In this document: in pieces, positions 17,922 to 27,052 of the stretch
Position numbering within the stretch: the first letter of the stretch is position 1
How the letters are laid out: each line of letters opens with the position of its first letter
From: Flavobacterium aquariorum
GTDB lineage: Bacteria; Bacteroidota; Bacteroidia; Flavobacteriales; Flavobacteriaceae
Assembly: GCF_003254745.1 (NCBI RefSeq)
Contig: NZ_QKXH01000001.1
Span: 372,001-436,000 of the forward strand
DNA length: 64,000 bases
Direction of reading: 5' to 3'
Made by a program: the position numbers and the translations under genes
Notes under the pieces: model-generated
What the model was told of the DNA's origin: nothing
Database searches by the model: none
The model's input: only the letters and a program-made list of their open reading frames with translations

Positions 17922-17923
17922 TT

Positions 17924-18178
17924 ATGGAGGCAAAAAAATATTCATCATATGCATCAATTGATCGTGATCTTGAAATCTTAAAATTGGAAAAAGAGATCAG
18001 TTATCAAAAATTGGTATTAAGTGTTCAGAAGGCTAGAGATCAAATAACTCCAGAAAATATAGTTAGTGGTTTTTTGGAACCATATAAAGAAGCGATTCCA
18101 AATCAATTTCTTTCAATTATTAAAGCAGCAATTCCATATATTATAAGTTATTTTATAAATAGAAAAAGAGGCGATTAG
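17924..18178 (+). CDS. Small helical protein in the YtxH operon (DUF6327-like)
   Basis: 84 aa. The N-terminus KKYSSYASIDRDLEILKLEKEISYQKL resembles the family I know as DUF6327, which accompanies YtxH/holin pairs in Flavobacteriia; that name is from memory and unverified. The C-terminal hydrophobic stretch IIKAAIPYIISYFINRKR may anchor it in the membrane. The stop codon lies inside the terminator hairpin. Confidence 0.55.
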   Translation: MEAKKYSSYASIDRDLEILKLEKEISYQKLVLSVQKARDQITPENIVSGFLEPYKEAIPNQFLSIIKAAIPYIISYFINRKRGD

Positions 18179-18186
18179 GCCTCTTT
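18165..18186 (+). terminator. Terminator of the YtxH operon
   Basis: Arms AAAGAGGC / GCCTCTTT followed by TTTT. The stem overlaps the end of the last coding sequence. Confidence 0.75.
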
Positions 18187-18208
18187 TTTATTTTAAGATC
18201 TATTCATC

Positions 18209-19192
18209 TTATTCAGTTTCTGTGGGATTTGAAGTATCTGAAGGATTATAGTCAACAGCAGTTGTGTCTGGTTTTTTAATTCTCTTTGGCTGTTTTTTCA
18301 TTTGTTCACCAATAATATTCGATGCTGTAAAACTGGTGACCATACTGTTTAGCATATCGCTTGCGGCTTGAGGAGAATTTGGCAACAATATCAAGTTTGA
18401 ATTTGTGTCAGCACCAATAGCTTGTAAAGTATCATAATGTTGGGTAATTACAATTAAGGCTGATGCTTCCTGTGAATTGATTCCAACATTGTTTAAAACT
18501 TCGACACTTTCTACCAATCCTCGGGCTATTTCTCTGCGTTGATCGGCAATACCTTGACCTTGTAGTTTTTTACTTTCTGCTTCGGCTTTGGCTTTGGCTA
18601 CAATTCTGATTCTTTGTGCTTCAGATTCGAACATGGCGGCTGTTTTTTCTCTGTCGGCAGCATTAATTCTGTTCATTGCATTTTTCACTTGAATATCTGG
18701 ATCTATATCGGTGACTAATGTGTTGATAATATCATAACCATAAGTCATCATAGCTTCGTTCAATTCGCGTTTTACACCTATTGCAATATCATCTTTTCTT
18801 TCGAATACATCATCTAAAATCAGCTTAGGAACTTCGGCACGAACAACATCAAATACATAAGCCGTAATCTGATCGTGGGGATATTCCAGTTTGTAAAATG
18901 CTTCATAAACATGATCTTGAATTACTTTAAACTGTACAGAGACCTTCATTTTGATGAAAACGTTGTCTTTGGTTTTTGTTTCAATCAAAACATCCAATTG
19001 TTGTATTCTTAAATTCACACGACCGGCAATTCTGTCTATCAACGGAATTTTGAATTGTAATCCTGAATTTCGTACGCTCAGGAATTTTCCAAAACGTTCT
19101 ATGATTATACTCGTTTGTTGTTTTACGGTAAAAAACGAGGAAAGAAAAATAATCAATCCGAAGACGATTATAAAAATAAAGGTTATGTTCAT
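18209..19192 (-). CDS. SPFH/Band 7 membrane protein (stomatin/prohibitin type)
   Basis: 327 aa. N-terminal transmembrane helix (residues 2-20), SPFH domain about 25-190 (KQQTSIIIERFGKFLSVRNSGLQFKIPLIDRIAGRV), then an Ala/Glu-rich coiled coil about 190-240 (AAMFESEAQRIRIVAKAKAEAESKKLQGQGIADQRRE). These proteins form oligomeric membrane scaffolds. The C-terminal tail is polar and low-complexity. Probably monocistronic. Confidence 0.9.
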   Translation of the reverse strand: MNITFIFIIVFGLIIFLSSFFTVKQQTSIIIERFGKFLSVRNSGLQFKIPLIDRIAGRVNLRIQQLDVLIETKTKDNVFIKMKVSVQFKVIQDHVYEAFYKLEYPHDQITAYVFDVVRAEVPKLILDDVFERKDDIAIGVKRELNEAMMTYGYDIINTLVTDIDPDIQVKNAMNRINAADREKTAAMFESEAQRIRIVAKAKAEAESKKLQGQGIADQRREIARGLVESVEVLNNVGINSQEASALIVITQHYDTLQAIGADTNSNLILLPNSPQAASDMLNSMVTSFTASNIIGEQMKKQPKRIKKPDTTAVDYNPSDTSNPTETE

Positions 19193-19254
19193 GGTTAATG
19201 TTTTTAAGTTTGTTTATGTTATACGTAGGAATATCTTTAAAGTTACAAAAACAA

Positions 19255-19282
19255 AAAAGCTCCCAATTATTTGAGAGCTTTT
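19255..19282 (-). terminator. Terminator of gltX
   Basis: Arms AAAAGCTC (19255-19262) and GAGCTTTT (19275-19282), with the T run on the minus strand. It lies just after the gltX stop. Confidence 0.7.
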
Positions 19283-19286
19283 TACT

Positions 19287-20798
19287 TTATAAAGTAATTA
19301 TTGCAGTTTGTAATCTTGAAATAGTTTCTTGTTTTCCTATGACTTCCACAATATCAAATAGGTGAGGACCTTTGAGCGCTCCAACAAGACTCAATCGAAA
19401 CGGTTGCATTACTTTCCCCATTCCAATTTCATTGTTGGTCATCCAATCTTTTACTATAGTTTCAATATTTTGCGAAGTGAAATCAGTTATTTCTTCTATA
19501 ACTGATATTAATTCTTGCATTAAAGCCGGAGTTTCAGCTTTCCAATTTTTGCTTGCTTTTTCGTCATAGCTTGTTGGGGCGATAAAAAAGAAATCACTCA
19601 TTTCCCAAAACTCTGAAACAAAGTGTGCTCTATCTTTGATTAATGAAACAATTTTTGTCATTTCGATTAAAGAATAATATCTGTTTAGGTTCTTTAATTC
19701 GATATTTTTGGAGAATTCTTCTGCTAAAACAACATTATCTTTTTTGATTAGATACTGATGATTGAACCATTTGTTTTTTTCTGGGTCAAACTTAGCTCCC
19801 GATTTGTGTACTCTTTTTAAATCAAAAGCTTCTGTTAGTTCTTCCAAAGTAAAAAGCTCTTTATCAGTGCCGTCATTCCAACCCAATAAAGCTAAAAAGT
19901 TTATCACTGTTTCAGGGAAAAAACCTTTCTCTCTGTATCCAGATGAAACACCTTCTGAAGTTTTCCATTCCAATGGAAATACAGGGAATCCCATTTTATC
20001 TCCGTCACGTTTGGATAATTTACCGTTACCAATTGGTTTTAATATCAATGGTAAATGTGCGAATTGTGGTGCGTCCCAACCAAATGCACGGTATAACATA
20101 ACATGTAACGGCATTGAGGGCAACCATTCTTCTCCACGAATAACATGTGAGGTTTCCATCAAATGGTCATCAACAATGTTAGCCAAATGATAAGTTGGCA
20201 TTCCATCGCTTTTGAATAGTACCTTATCATCCAAAAGTCCGGTTTCAAATTTTACGTCTCCGCGAATGATGTCCTGTAAATGCAAAGTTTCATTAACGGG
20301 TGTTTTAAAACGGATTACATAGTCTTCGTTATTGGCAATTCTTTTGGCAGTTTCTTCTTTAGAAATAACCAAAGAAGTATCTAATTTTTCACGATTATGA
20401 TGGTTGTAAATGAATGTTTTACCGTCTGCTTCGTGTTGTTTTCTATGAGCATCTAATGCTTCGGCAGTGTCAAATGCATAATAAGCATTACCCGATTCGA
20501 TTAATAAATCAGCATATTGTTTGTAAAGGTGTTTTCTTTCGCTTTGTCTGTATGGTCCAAATTTTTCATTTTTCCCAACAGTTTCTTCCGGTGCGATTCC
20601 TAACCATTCCAAGGCTTCTAAAATATATTCTTCTGCTCCTGGTACAAATCTATTTTGGTCAGTATCTTCTATTCTCAAATAGAAAGTTCCTCCATTTTTT
20701 TTTGCAAATAAATAATTAAATAAAGCGGTACGTACTCCGCCAATATGTAAAGGTCCTGTTGGACTTGGTGCAAAACGCACACGAACTGGTTTAGACAT
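19287..20798 (-). CDS. gltX: Glutamyl-tRNA synthetase
   Basis: 503 aa class I synthetase. HIGH motif within RVRFAPSPTGPLHIGG at the N-terminus, EDTDQNR zinc/ATP region, KMSKS equivalent GKLSKRDGD near 265-272, and a C-terminal helical anticodon-binding domain. The start at 20798 (MSKPVRVRFAP) is preferred over an ATG 11 codons upstream at 20831, because a -7 box at 20815-20822 lies between the two. It supplies Glu-tRNA for translation and also for hemA, which is in this window. Confidence 0.95.
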   Translation of the reverse strand: MSKPVRVRFAPSPTGPLHIGGVRTALFNYLFAKKNGGTFYLRIEDTDQNRFVPGAEEYILEALEWLGIAPEETVGKNEKFGPYRQSERKHLYKQYADLLIESGNAYYAFDTAEALDAHRKQHEADGKTFIYNHHNREKLDTSLVISKEETAKRIANNEDYVIRFKTPVNETLHLQDIIRGDVKFETGLLDDKVLFKSDGMPTYHLANIVDDHLMETSHVIRGEEWLPSMPLHVMLYRAFGWDAPQFAHLPLILKPIGNGKLSKRDGDKMGFPVFPLEWKTSEGVSSGYREKGFFPETVINFLALLGWNDGTDKELFTLEELTEAFDLKRVHKSGAKFDPEKNKWFNHQYLIKKDNVVLAEEFSKNIELKNLNRYYSLIEMTKIVSLIKDRAHFVSEFWEMSDFFFIAPTSYDEKASKNWKAETPALMQELISVIEEITDFTSQNIETIVKDWMTNNEIGMGKVMQPFRLSLVGALKGPHLFDIVEVIGKQETISRLQTAIITL

Positions 20799-20814
20799 TA
20801 TTGTAAATTTTTTG

Positions 20815-20822
20815 CAAATATA
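20815..20822 (-). promoter_or_regulatory. -7 box of gltX
   Basis: TATATTTG on the minus strand, 17 nt before the chosen ATG. Confidence 0.5.
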
Positions 20823-20950
20823 CAATTTCAATTTGTCCTTTTGGTAACTGTAATTTGTGTTTCTTCAACACTTTAATATTATGTTTTATTTACCTTTTAG
20901 TAAGCATTAAAATTATTACTTTTATTGGTTATTAAATTAATACGGTAATT

Positions 20951-23900
20951 TTGGAAAAGTCATATTCGATACATCAAAAGTTAGAAGCTTTTATAAAGAA
21001 GTATTATACAAATGAATTAATTCGAGGCATTATATTTTTCGTTGGCCTTGGATTAATCTATTTCCTTTTTACACTCTTTATTGAGTATTTCCTTTGGTTA
21101 AAACCTAAGGGTAGAATATTCTTGTTTTGGTTTTTTATTGCAGTTGAATTATTTTTATTACTTCGTTTTATATTGTTTCCAATCTTTAAAATTTTAAAAT
21201 TTAAAAAGGGAATTGATTATAATCAGGCTTCAATTATTATTGGAAGTCATTTTTCGGAGGTAAACGATACATTGACTAATTATTTGCAGCTTTCAAAATC
21301 TGATGTTTCTGTTTATAATTCAGAATTATTATTGGCTTCCATCGAACAAAAAGCAAACTCTTTGCGTCCAATTCCTTTTGGAAAAGCGATTGATTTTAGT
21401 ACCAATAGGAAATATTTGCCTTTAGCTATTTTACCAATTCTTTTTTTACTTTTCTTTTTTCTGTCAGGTAACAGTCGTATTATTTCTCAAAGTTTGAATA
21501 GGGTAGTGCATTTCAACTCGACATTTTCTCCACCAGCTCCTTTTATATTCACAGTTTTAAATTCGAATTTAGTTACTGAACAAGGCAAAGATTTTGTTTT
21601 GCACATTAAATCTGATGGAGCTGTAGTTCCCGAAAATGTTATGATTTTTATAGGAGATGAAAGCTATTATCTTGAAACCATTCATCCTGGGGAATTTCAA
21701 TTTAAAATTGCCAAACCAATAGCTAATGTTTCTTTTCATTTGGAAGCAAATTCTGTTGTTTCATCAGACTATGAATTGAAAGTGATTGCGGTTCCAACCA
21801 TTTCAAATTTTGAGATGAAGTTTGTTTATCCTGCTTATTTGAATTTGAAAAGCACTATCGTAAAAGGAACAGGTAATGGCATTATTCCCGAAGGAACTCA
21901 AGTTACTTGGGTAATGAATACTAATGCGACCCAAAATGTGGTTTGGAAAAATGATTTACAGGCTTTTCCATTTGCTAAGAGTGATAATGCGTTTAATTTG
22001 ACTAAGAATATTGTTCAAAATACAGAATATCAAATTATTACGTCAAATAATGAAGTAAAAAACTTTGAAAAATTGAATTATCAGCTAAATGTTGTTAAAG
22101 ATCAGTTTCCAACTATCAATATTGCTAAAGCTCCAGATAGTTTGAGTGTTGAAAGTTCTTATTTTGTGGGTCAAGTAGGAGATGATTATGGGTTATCTAA
22201 GTTGCAAATAGTGTACTATGAATCTGGAAAAACTCTTAATGCCAAACGTGGAACAATTGCTGTTAAGCAAGATACTTTTGACCAAATTGTTTTCAACTTT
22301 CCTAGTAATCTTGTTGTTGAAAAAGGGGTTAACTATGATTTTTACTTCGAGGTTTTTGATAATGATGCGATTCATCATTTTAAAAGTACTCGTTCAACTG
22401 TTTTTTCAAGTCGAATTTTGTCTGATGAAGAAAAGCAAAATAATACTCTTCAGGAACAAAACAATGCTATAAACAGTTTGCAAAAAACATTATCGAAGCA
22501 AGACAAACAGTTTTCTGAAATGGAGAAGTTACAACAAACTAATAAAGAAAAAGAAGGTTTAGATTTTAATGATCGTCAGAAGATTAATGATTTTATCAAG
22601 CAGCAGCAACAACAAAATGAGTTGATGAAACAGTTTTCTAATAAGATGAAGGATAATTTAGATAAGTCAAATCCTCAACAGAAAGGTGAAACCAAAGAAT
22701 TATTGCAAAAGCGTTTGGATAATACCGGGAAGGAATTGGATAAAAATAAGAAATTATTAGATGAACTCAACGAATTAAATAATAAAATTAAGGATGAAGA
22801 TTTTGTTCAGAAGTTAGAAAAATTTAAAGAAAACAGTAAAAGCCAAAATAAGAATTTAGCACAATTAGTGGAGCTAACAAAACGTTATTATGTCGAGAAA
22901 AAGGCCGAGCAATTGGCTGATAAACTAGATAAATTATCTCAAAAAGAAGATAAATTATCTGAAAGTGAAAAAGAGAATTCTGCTCAAGAGCAAAAGAAAT
23001 TAACGGATGAGTTTGAAAAAATTCAAGAAGAATTGAAACAGTTGGACAAAGACAATGAAGATTTAAAAGCTCCTATGGATATTCCTTCTGATTCTGATAA
23101 GGAAAAAAGCATTAAAGATGATCTCAATAAAGCTAATTCTGAATTGCAAAATAACAATAAATCAAAGGCAAAACCGAGTCAAAAAAGTGCTTCCAAAAAG
23201 ATGAAAGAAATGTCAAAAGCTATGGAGTTGGCAATGGAAGAATCTAGTAAAGACCAGATAGAAGAGGATGTTAAGATGTTGCGTCAGATATTAGATAATC
23301 TATTGGCTTATTCTTTTTCACAGGAAGATGTGATGAACCAATTCAAAGCAACTAAGTTGGGTTCTCCCTCTTTTAGTAAATATATTAGAAACCAACAGAA
23401 CTTAAAAACTCAATTCAAACACATAGATGATAGTTTGTTTACATTGTCTTTACGCCAGCCTAAAATAGCGGAACCTGTTACTAAAGAGGTTGCCAATGTC
23501 CAGTATAACATTGATAAATCACTAGAAAGTTTAACCGAGTCACAATTGCAAAGAGGATTATCGCAACAACAATACGCCATTTCATCTGCTAATAAACTTG
23601 CCGATTTATTGAGTGATTCGTTAAATAGTATGCAAATGCAGATGTCAGGAAGTAGTGGAGGAAAGCCAAAACCAGGTCAAGGTTCAGGGATGCAATTGCC
23701 TGATATTATAAAAAAGCAAGGTGAGTTAAGTGAGAAAATGAAGCAAGGTATGAAGCCTGGTAATAAACCCGGAGAAGGAAACAAACCGGGCGACAGTCAA
23801 AATAAAGGTTCACAATCAGGAAAAGGTCAAGGACAGAATGGCGAGTCTGATGGTGATGGAGAAGGTGATGCTAAAGCTACTATGGATATTTACAAAGAGC

Positions 23901-24271
23901 AAAAACAGTTACGTGAAGCATTACAAGAAGAGTTAAACAAAAAGGGTTTAGGCAATAGTGGGCAAAATGCTTTGGAACAAATGAAACAGTTAGAAAAGCA
24001 ATTATTGAACAAAGGTTTTAATAATGAAACGCTTCAAAGAACCAACAATATTAAACAGGAACTTTTAAAATTAGATACTGCTATTCGTTTACAAGGCGAA
24101 GATCCAAAGCGTCAATCTGAAACCAATACCAAGAATTTTACTAATACAGCAAGTCCTTTACCTAAATCACTTTCAGATTATTTGAACAGCATCGAAATAT
24201 TAAATAGACAATCGTTACCTTTGCGCTCGAATTTTAATCAAAAAGTTCAAGTTTATTTTAACAACAAATGA
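20951..24271 (+). CDS. DUF4175 family large membrane protein
   Basis: 1106 aa. Two hydrophobic helices near residues 25-50 and 53-78 and another near 155-172 anchor a long extracytoplasmic region. Beta-rich domains run to about 500, followed by a very long Lys/Glu/Gln coiled-coil segment (about 500-800) and a Gly/Pro/Lys-rich low-complexity stretch near 895-970. It matches the DUF4175 family of Bacteroidota; function unknown. The only plausible start is TTG at 20951, since the frame has no ATG before the first membrane helix. The stop overlaps the ybeY ATG by 4 bp (ATGA), so the two are translationally coupled. Confidence 0.8.
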   Translation: MEKSYSIHQKLEAFIKKYYTNELIRGIIFFVGLGLIYFLFTLFIEYFLWLKPKGRIFLFWFFIAVELFLLLRFILFPIFKILKFKKGIDYNQASIIIGSHFSEVNDTLTNYLQLSKSDVSVYNSELLLASIEQKANSLRPIPFGKAIDFSTNRKYLPLAILPILFLLFFFLSGNSRIISQSLNRVVHFNSTFSPPAPFIFTVLNSNLVTEQGKDFVLHIKSDGAVVPENVMIFIGDESYYLETIHPGEFQFKIAKPIANVSFHLEANSVVSSDYELKVIAVPTISNFEMKFVYPAYLNLKSTIVKGTGNGIIPEGTQVTWVMNTNATQNVVWKNDLQAFPFAKSDNAFNLTKNIVQNTEYQIITSNNEVKNFEKLNYQLNVVKDQFPTINIAKAPDSLSVESSYFVGQVGDDYGLSKLQIVYYESGKTLNAKRGTIAVKQDTFDQIVFNFPSNLVVEKGVNYDFYFEVFDNDAIHHFKSTRSTVFSSRILSDEEKQNNTLQEQNNAINSLQKTLSKQDKQFSEMEKLQQTNKEKEGLDFNDRQKINDFIKQQQQQNELMKQFSNKMKDNLDKSNPQQKGETKELLQKRLDNTGKELDKNKKLLDELNELNNKIKDEDFVQKLEKFKENSKSQNKNLAQLVELTKRYYVEKKAEQLADKLDKLSQKEDKLSESEKENSAQEQKKLTDEFEKIQEELKQLDKDNEDLKAPMDIPSDSDKEKSIKDDLNKANSELQNNNKSKAKPSQKSASKKMKEMSKAMELAMEESSKDQIEEDVKMLRQILDNLLAYSFSQEDVMNQFKATKLGSPSFSKYIRNQQNLKTQFKHIDDSLFTLSLRQPKIAEPVTKEVANVQYNIDKSLESLTESQLQRGLSQQQYAISSANKLADLLSDSLNSMQMQMSGSSGGKPKPGQGSGMQLPDIIKKQGELSEKMKQGMKPGNKPGEGNKPGDSQNKGSQSGKGQGQNGESDGDGEGDAKATMDIYKEQKQLREALQEELNKKGLGNSGQNALEQMKQLEKQLLNKGFNNETLQRTNNIKQELLKLDTAIRLQGEDPKRQSETNTKNFTNTASPLPKSLSDYLNSIEILNRQSLPLRSNFNQKVQVYFNNK

Positions 24272-24687
24272 TCAATTTTAATTACGAATCCGAATTTACA
24301 CTAGAGAACGAGGAAGCTATTGCGTCTTGGTTAAGCGCTGTAATAGTTTCGGAAAACAAAACAGAAGGAGAAATCAATTACATCTTTTGTGATGATGAGT
24401 ACCTTCACAAGATTAATGTAGAGTATCTTAATCACGACACTTTAACAGATATTATCAGTTTTGATTACACTATGGGTAACGAAATAGGGGGTGATATTTT
24501 CGTATCGGTTGAAAGAGTTTTAGACAATTCTAAAGACTACAACACAAGTTTCGATGAAGAATTAAAACGCGTATTGGTTCATGGAGTTTTACATTACTGT
24601 GGTTACAAAGATAAATCGGAAGCCGACGAAATCTTAATGAGAAGCAAAGAAGATGAAAAATTAACAATGTTTCACGTGGAACAGTAG
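24268..24687 (+). CDS. ybeY: YbeY endoribonuclease (rRNA maturation)
   Basis: 139 aa metal-dependent RNase acting in 16S rRNA processing and ribosome quality control. The zinc motif reads HGVLHYCGYKDK, with H105 and H109 present. The third canonical His position is Asp115, a substitution I associate with Bacteroidota members of the family. Four-base overlap with the upstream DUF4175 gene. The final residues MFHVEQ are encoded by a parS-like site (24668-24683), so the C-terminus is constrained by DNA function. Confidence 0.92.
   Translation: MINFNYESEFTLENEEAIASWLSAVIVSENKTEGEINYIFCDDEYLHKINVEYLNHDTLTDIISFDYTMGNEIGGDIFVSVERVLDNSKDYNTSFDEELKRVLVHGVLHYCGYKDKSEADEILMRSKEDEKLTMFHVEQ
24668..24683. 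promoter_or_regulatory. parS-like site A
   Basis: TGTTTCACGTGGAACA, one base from the general parS consensus TGTTTCACGTGAAACA. It lies inside the 3' end of ybeY. Confidence 0.75.
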
Positions 24688-24722
24688 TTAAAAATCCATC
24701 TAAATTATATAAAAAAAGAATA

Positions 24723-24738
24723 CGTTCCACGTGAAACA
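24723..24738. promoter_or_regulatory. parS-like site B
   Basis: CGTTCCACGTGAAACA, the reverse orientation of the local consensus with one mismatch. Confidence 0.7.
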
Positions 24739-24766
24739 TTATAAAAATTTTATATTTTTTTTAATG

Positions 24767-24782
24767 TGTTTCACGTGGAACA
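24767..24782. promoter_or_regulatory. parS-like site C
   Basis: TGTTTCACGTGGAACA, identical to site A, in the ybeY-mnmG gap. Confidence 0.75.
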
Positions 24783-24844
24783 TTTTTAATTTTGTTGAAT
24801 CAAAAAGTTTTACGTAGATCGGTTTTAAGTTTTTATTTTTAATA

Positions 24845-24860
24845 TGTTTCACGTGGAACA
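24845..24860. promoter_or_regulatory. parS-like site D
   Basis: TGTTTCACGTGGAACA, identical to sites A and C, 49 bp before the mnmG start. Confidence 0.75.
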
Positions 24861-24909
24861 TTGTTTTGAGATTTCATAATTCCTTTTCGAAGGATTAATA
24901 TATAAGAAA

Positions 24910-26781
24910 ATGTTTTTAGAAGAGTATGATGTAATTGTGGTGGGTGCAGGTCACGCAGGTTCAGAGGCCGCGGCAGCGGCAGCAAATTTGGGATCCAAAA
25001 CTTTGTTGGTGACAATGAGTTTGCAGAACATTGCGCAAATGTCCTGTAATCCTGCGATGGGCGGAATTGCCAAAGGGCAAATTGTTCGTGAGATTGATGC
25101 GCTTGGTGGATACTCCGGAATTGTTTCTGACAGAACTGCAATTCAGTTCAAGATGTTGAATAAATCAAAAGGACCTGCTATGTGGTCTCCAAGAGTTCAA
25201 AGTGACCGTATGCGTTTTGCTGAAGAATGGAGAATGATGTTGGAGGGAACTCCTAATCTTGATTTTTATCAAGAAATGGTAAAAGGGTTGATAATTGAAA
25301 ACGGAAAGATAAAAGGAATCAGAACTTCGTTGGGAGTAGAGATTCGTTCCAAATCTGTTGTTTTGACTAATGGTACTTTTTTGAACGGTTTGATTCATAT
25401 TGGAGAAAAGCAATTCGGAGGAGGACGTGCCGGAGAAAGTGCGGCATTCGGAATAACCGAAGATTTGATTAAAGTGGGTTTTGAAGCAGGAAGAATGAAA
25501 ACCGGAACTCCTCCGAGAGTGGATGGACGTTCTTTGGATTATTCTAAAATGAATGAAGAAAAAGGAGATGCCCGCCCGGATAAATTTTCATTTTCGGATT
25601 TGACTAAACCTTTGTCTATTCAAAAATCGTGTCATATGACTTACACCTCGAATGAGGTGCATAATATTTTAAGGGAAGGTTTTGATCGTTCTCCAATGTT
25701 TAACGGAAGAATAAAAAGTATCGGACCAAGATATTGTCCCTCTATAGAAGATAAGATTAATCGTTTCGCAGATAAAGAGCGTCATCAATTATTTGTTGAA
25801 CCAGAAGGTTGGAATACTTGCGAAGTTTATGTAAATGGGTTTTCAACTTCTTTGCCAGAGGATATTCAATTTAAAGCATTGCGTACAGTTGTCGGTTTTG
25901 AAAATGTAAAATTCTTTCGTCCAGGTTATGCAATCGAATATGATTATTTTCCGCCAACACAATTGAAACATACGTTGGAAACTAAATTGGTGGAGGGTTT
26001 GTATTTCGCAGGACAAATTAATGGAACTACCGGATATGAAGAAGCCGCTTCCCAAGGTTTGATGGCGGGTATTAATGCGCATTTGAAAGTGCACGAACAA
26101 GCCCCATTAATTTTGAAAAGAGATGAAGCATATATTGGTGTTTTGATTGACGACTTGATTACAAAAGGAACAGAAGAACCATACCGTATGTTTACTTCGC
26201 GCGCGGAGTACAGAACTTTGTTGCGTCAGGATAATGCTGATTTTAGATTAACACCTTTGTCGTATGAAATTGGTTTGGCTTCCGAAGCTCGTTTACGACG
26301 AATGGAATTGAAATTAAACGAATCTGAAAAAATGGTGGCTTTCTTTAAGGAGACCAGTGTTTCTGTAGCGGAGACAAATCCGATTTTAGAAGCTAAAGAA
26401 ACAGCGTTGATTAATCAGGGTGATAAAATGTTTAAGGTTTTTTCCAGACCACAAATTGATCTTGAAGATATGATGAAGTTTGAGAAGGTTAAGGAATATG
26501 TTGTTGAAAATAATGTTGATCAAGAAATTTTGGAACAAGCCGAGATTCAGGTTAAATATTCTGGTTATATCGAAAAGGAGAGAAATAATGCTGATAAGCT
26601 TACTCGATTGGAAGATGTGAAGATTCCGGAAAATTTTGATTACAACAAAATCAAATCGATGTCGATTGAAGCAAAACAAAAATTGAGTAAAATTCGTCCC
26701 GTGACGATTTCGCAAGCTTCAAGAATAAGTGGAGTTTCTCCAAGTGATGTTTCGGTGCTTTTGATTTACATGGGCAGATAG
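24910..26781 (+). CDS. mnmG: tRNA uridine-5-carboxymethylaminomethyl modification enzyme MnmG (GidA)
   Basis: 623 aa FAD enzyme that works with MnmE to modify wobble U34 of tRNAs. N-terminal dinucleotide-binding motif VVGAGHAGSEAAAAAANLG, the AQMSCNPAMGGIAKGQIVREIDALGG region, CPSIEDKINRF, and INGTTGYEEAASQGLMAGINA are all family signatures. The C-terminal helical MnmE-binding domain is about 550-623. Flanked by five parS-like sites. Monocistronic, with a hairpin terminator at 26858-26890. Confidence 0.97.
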   Translation: MFLEEYDVIVVGAGHAGSEAAAAAANLGSKTLLVTMSLQNIAQMSCNPAMGGIAKGQIVREIDALGGYSGIVSDRTAIQFKMLNKSKGPAMWSPRVQSDRMRFAEEWRMMLEGTPNLDFYQEMVKGLIIENGKIKGIRTSLGVEIRSKSVVLTNGTFLNGLIHIGEKQFGGGRAGESAAFGITEDLIKVGFEAGRMKTGTPPRVDGRSLDYSKMNEEKGDARPDKFSFSDLTKPLSIQKSCHMTYTSNEVHNILREGFDRSPMFNGRIKSIGPRYCPSIEDKINRFADKERHQLFVEPEGWNTCEVYVNGFSTSLPEDIQFKALRTVVGFENVKFFRPGYAIEYDYFPPTQLKHTLETKLVEGLYFAGQINGTTGYEEAASQGLMAGINAHLKVHEQAPLILKRDEAYIGVLIDDLITKGTEEPYRMFTSRAEYRTLLRQDNADFRLTPLSYEIGLASEARLRRMELKLNESEKMVAFFKETSVSVAETNPILEAKETALINQGDKMFKVFSRPQIDLEDMMKFEKVKEYVVENNVDQEILEQAEIQVKYSGYIEKERNNADKLTRLEDVKIPENFDYNKIKSMSIEAKQKLSKIRPVTISQASRISGVSPSDVSVLLIYMGR

Positions 26782-26857
26782 AGGGTTTAGAATTCAGATC
26801 GCAGAATTCAGATTGCATATTATGAATCTTAGATTAATTTTTGAATTTATTAAAATA

Positions 26858-26890
26858 AAAATCATTTAAAGTTTTGCTTTAAGTGATTTT
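26858..26890 (+). terminator. Terminator of mnmG
   Basis: Arms AAAATCATTTAAAG (26858-26871) and CTTTAAGTGATTTT (26877-26890), one G-U pair, then T-rich. Confidence 0.7.
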
Positions 26891-26983
26891 TATTTAATTA
26901 TATTTTTTTTAAAAAATTTGTACTGATACTATTCAGTTTTAATAAATTCTTAAATCTGCATTCTGTAATCTAAAATCTTTCTG

Positions 26984-26999
26984 TGTTCCACGTGAAACT
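26984..26999. promoter_or_regulatory. parS-like site E
   Basis: TGTTCCACGTGAAACT, 15 of 16 bases of the local consensus in reverse orientation. It lies 14 bp upstream of a -7 box (27014-27021), over the likely -33 region of the gene at 27053, so ParB binding could affect that promoter. Confidence 0.65.
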
Positions 27000-27013
27000 A
27001 CGGCTGTAAGCCT

Positions 27014-27021
27014 TATATTTG
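27014..27021 (+). promoter_or_regulatory. -7 box of the GNAT gene
   Basis: TATATTTG, 31 nt before the ATG at 27053. Confidence 0.5.
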
Positions 27022-27052
27022 TTGAGTAAATTGATTTTTAAAGTTTTTGAGA

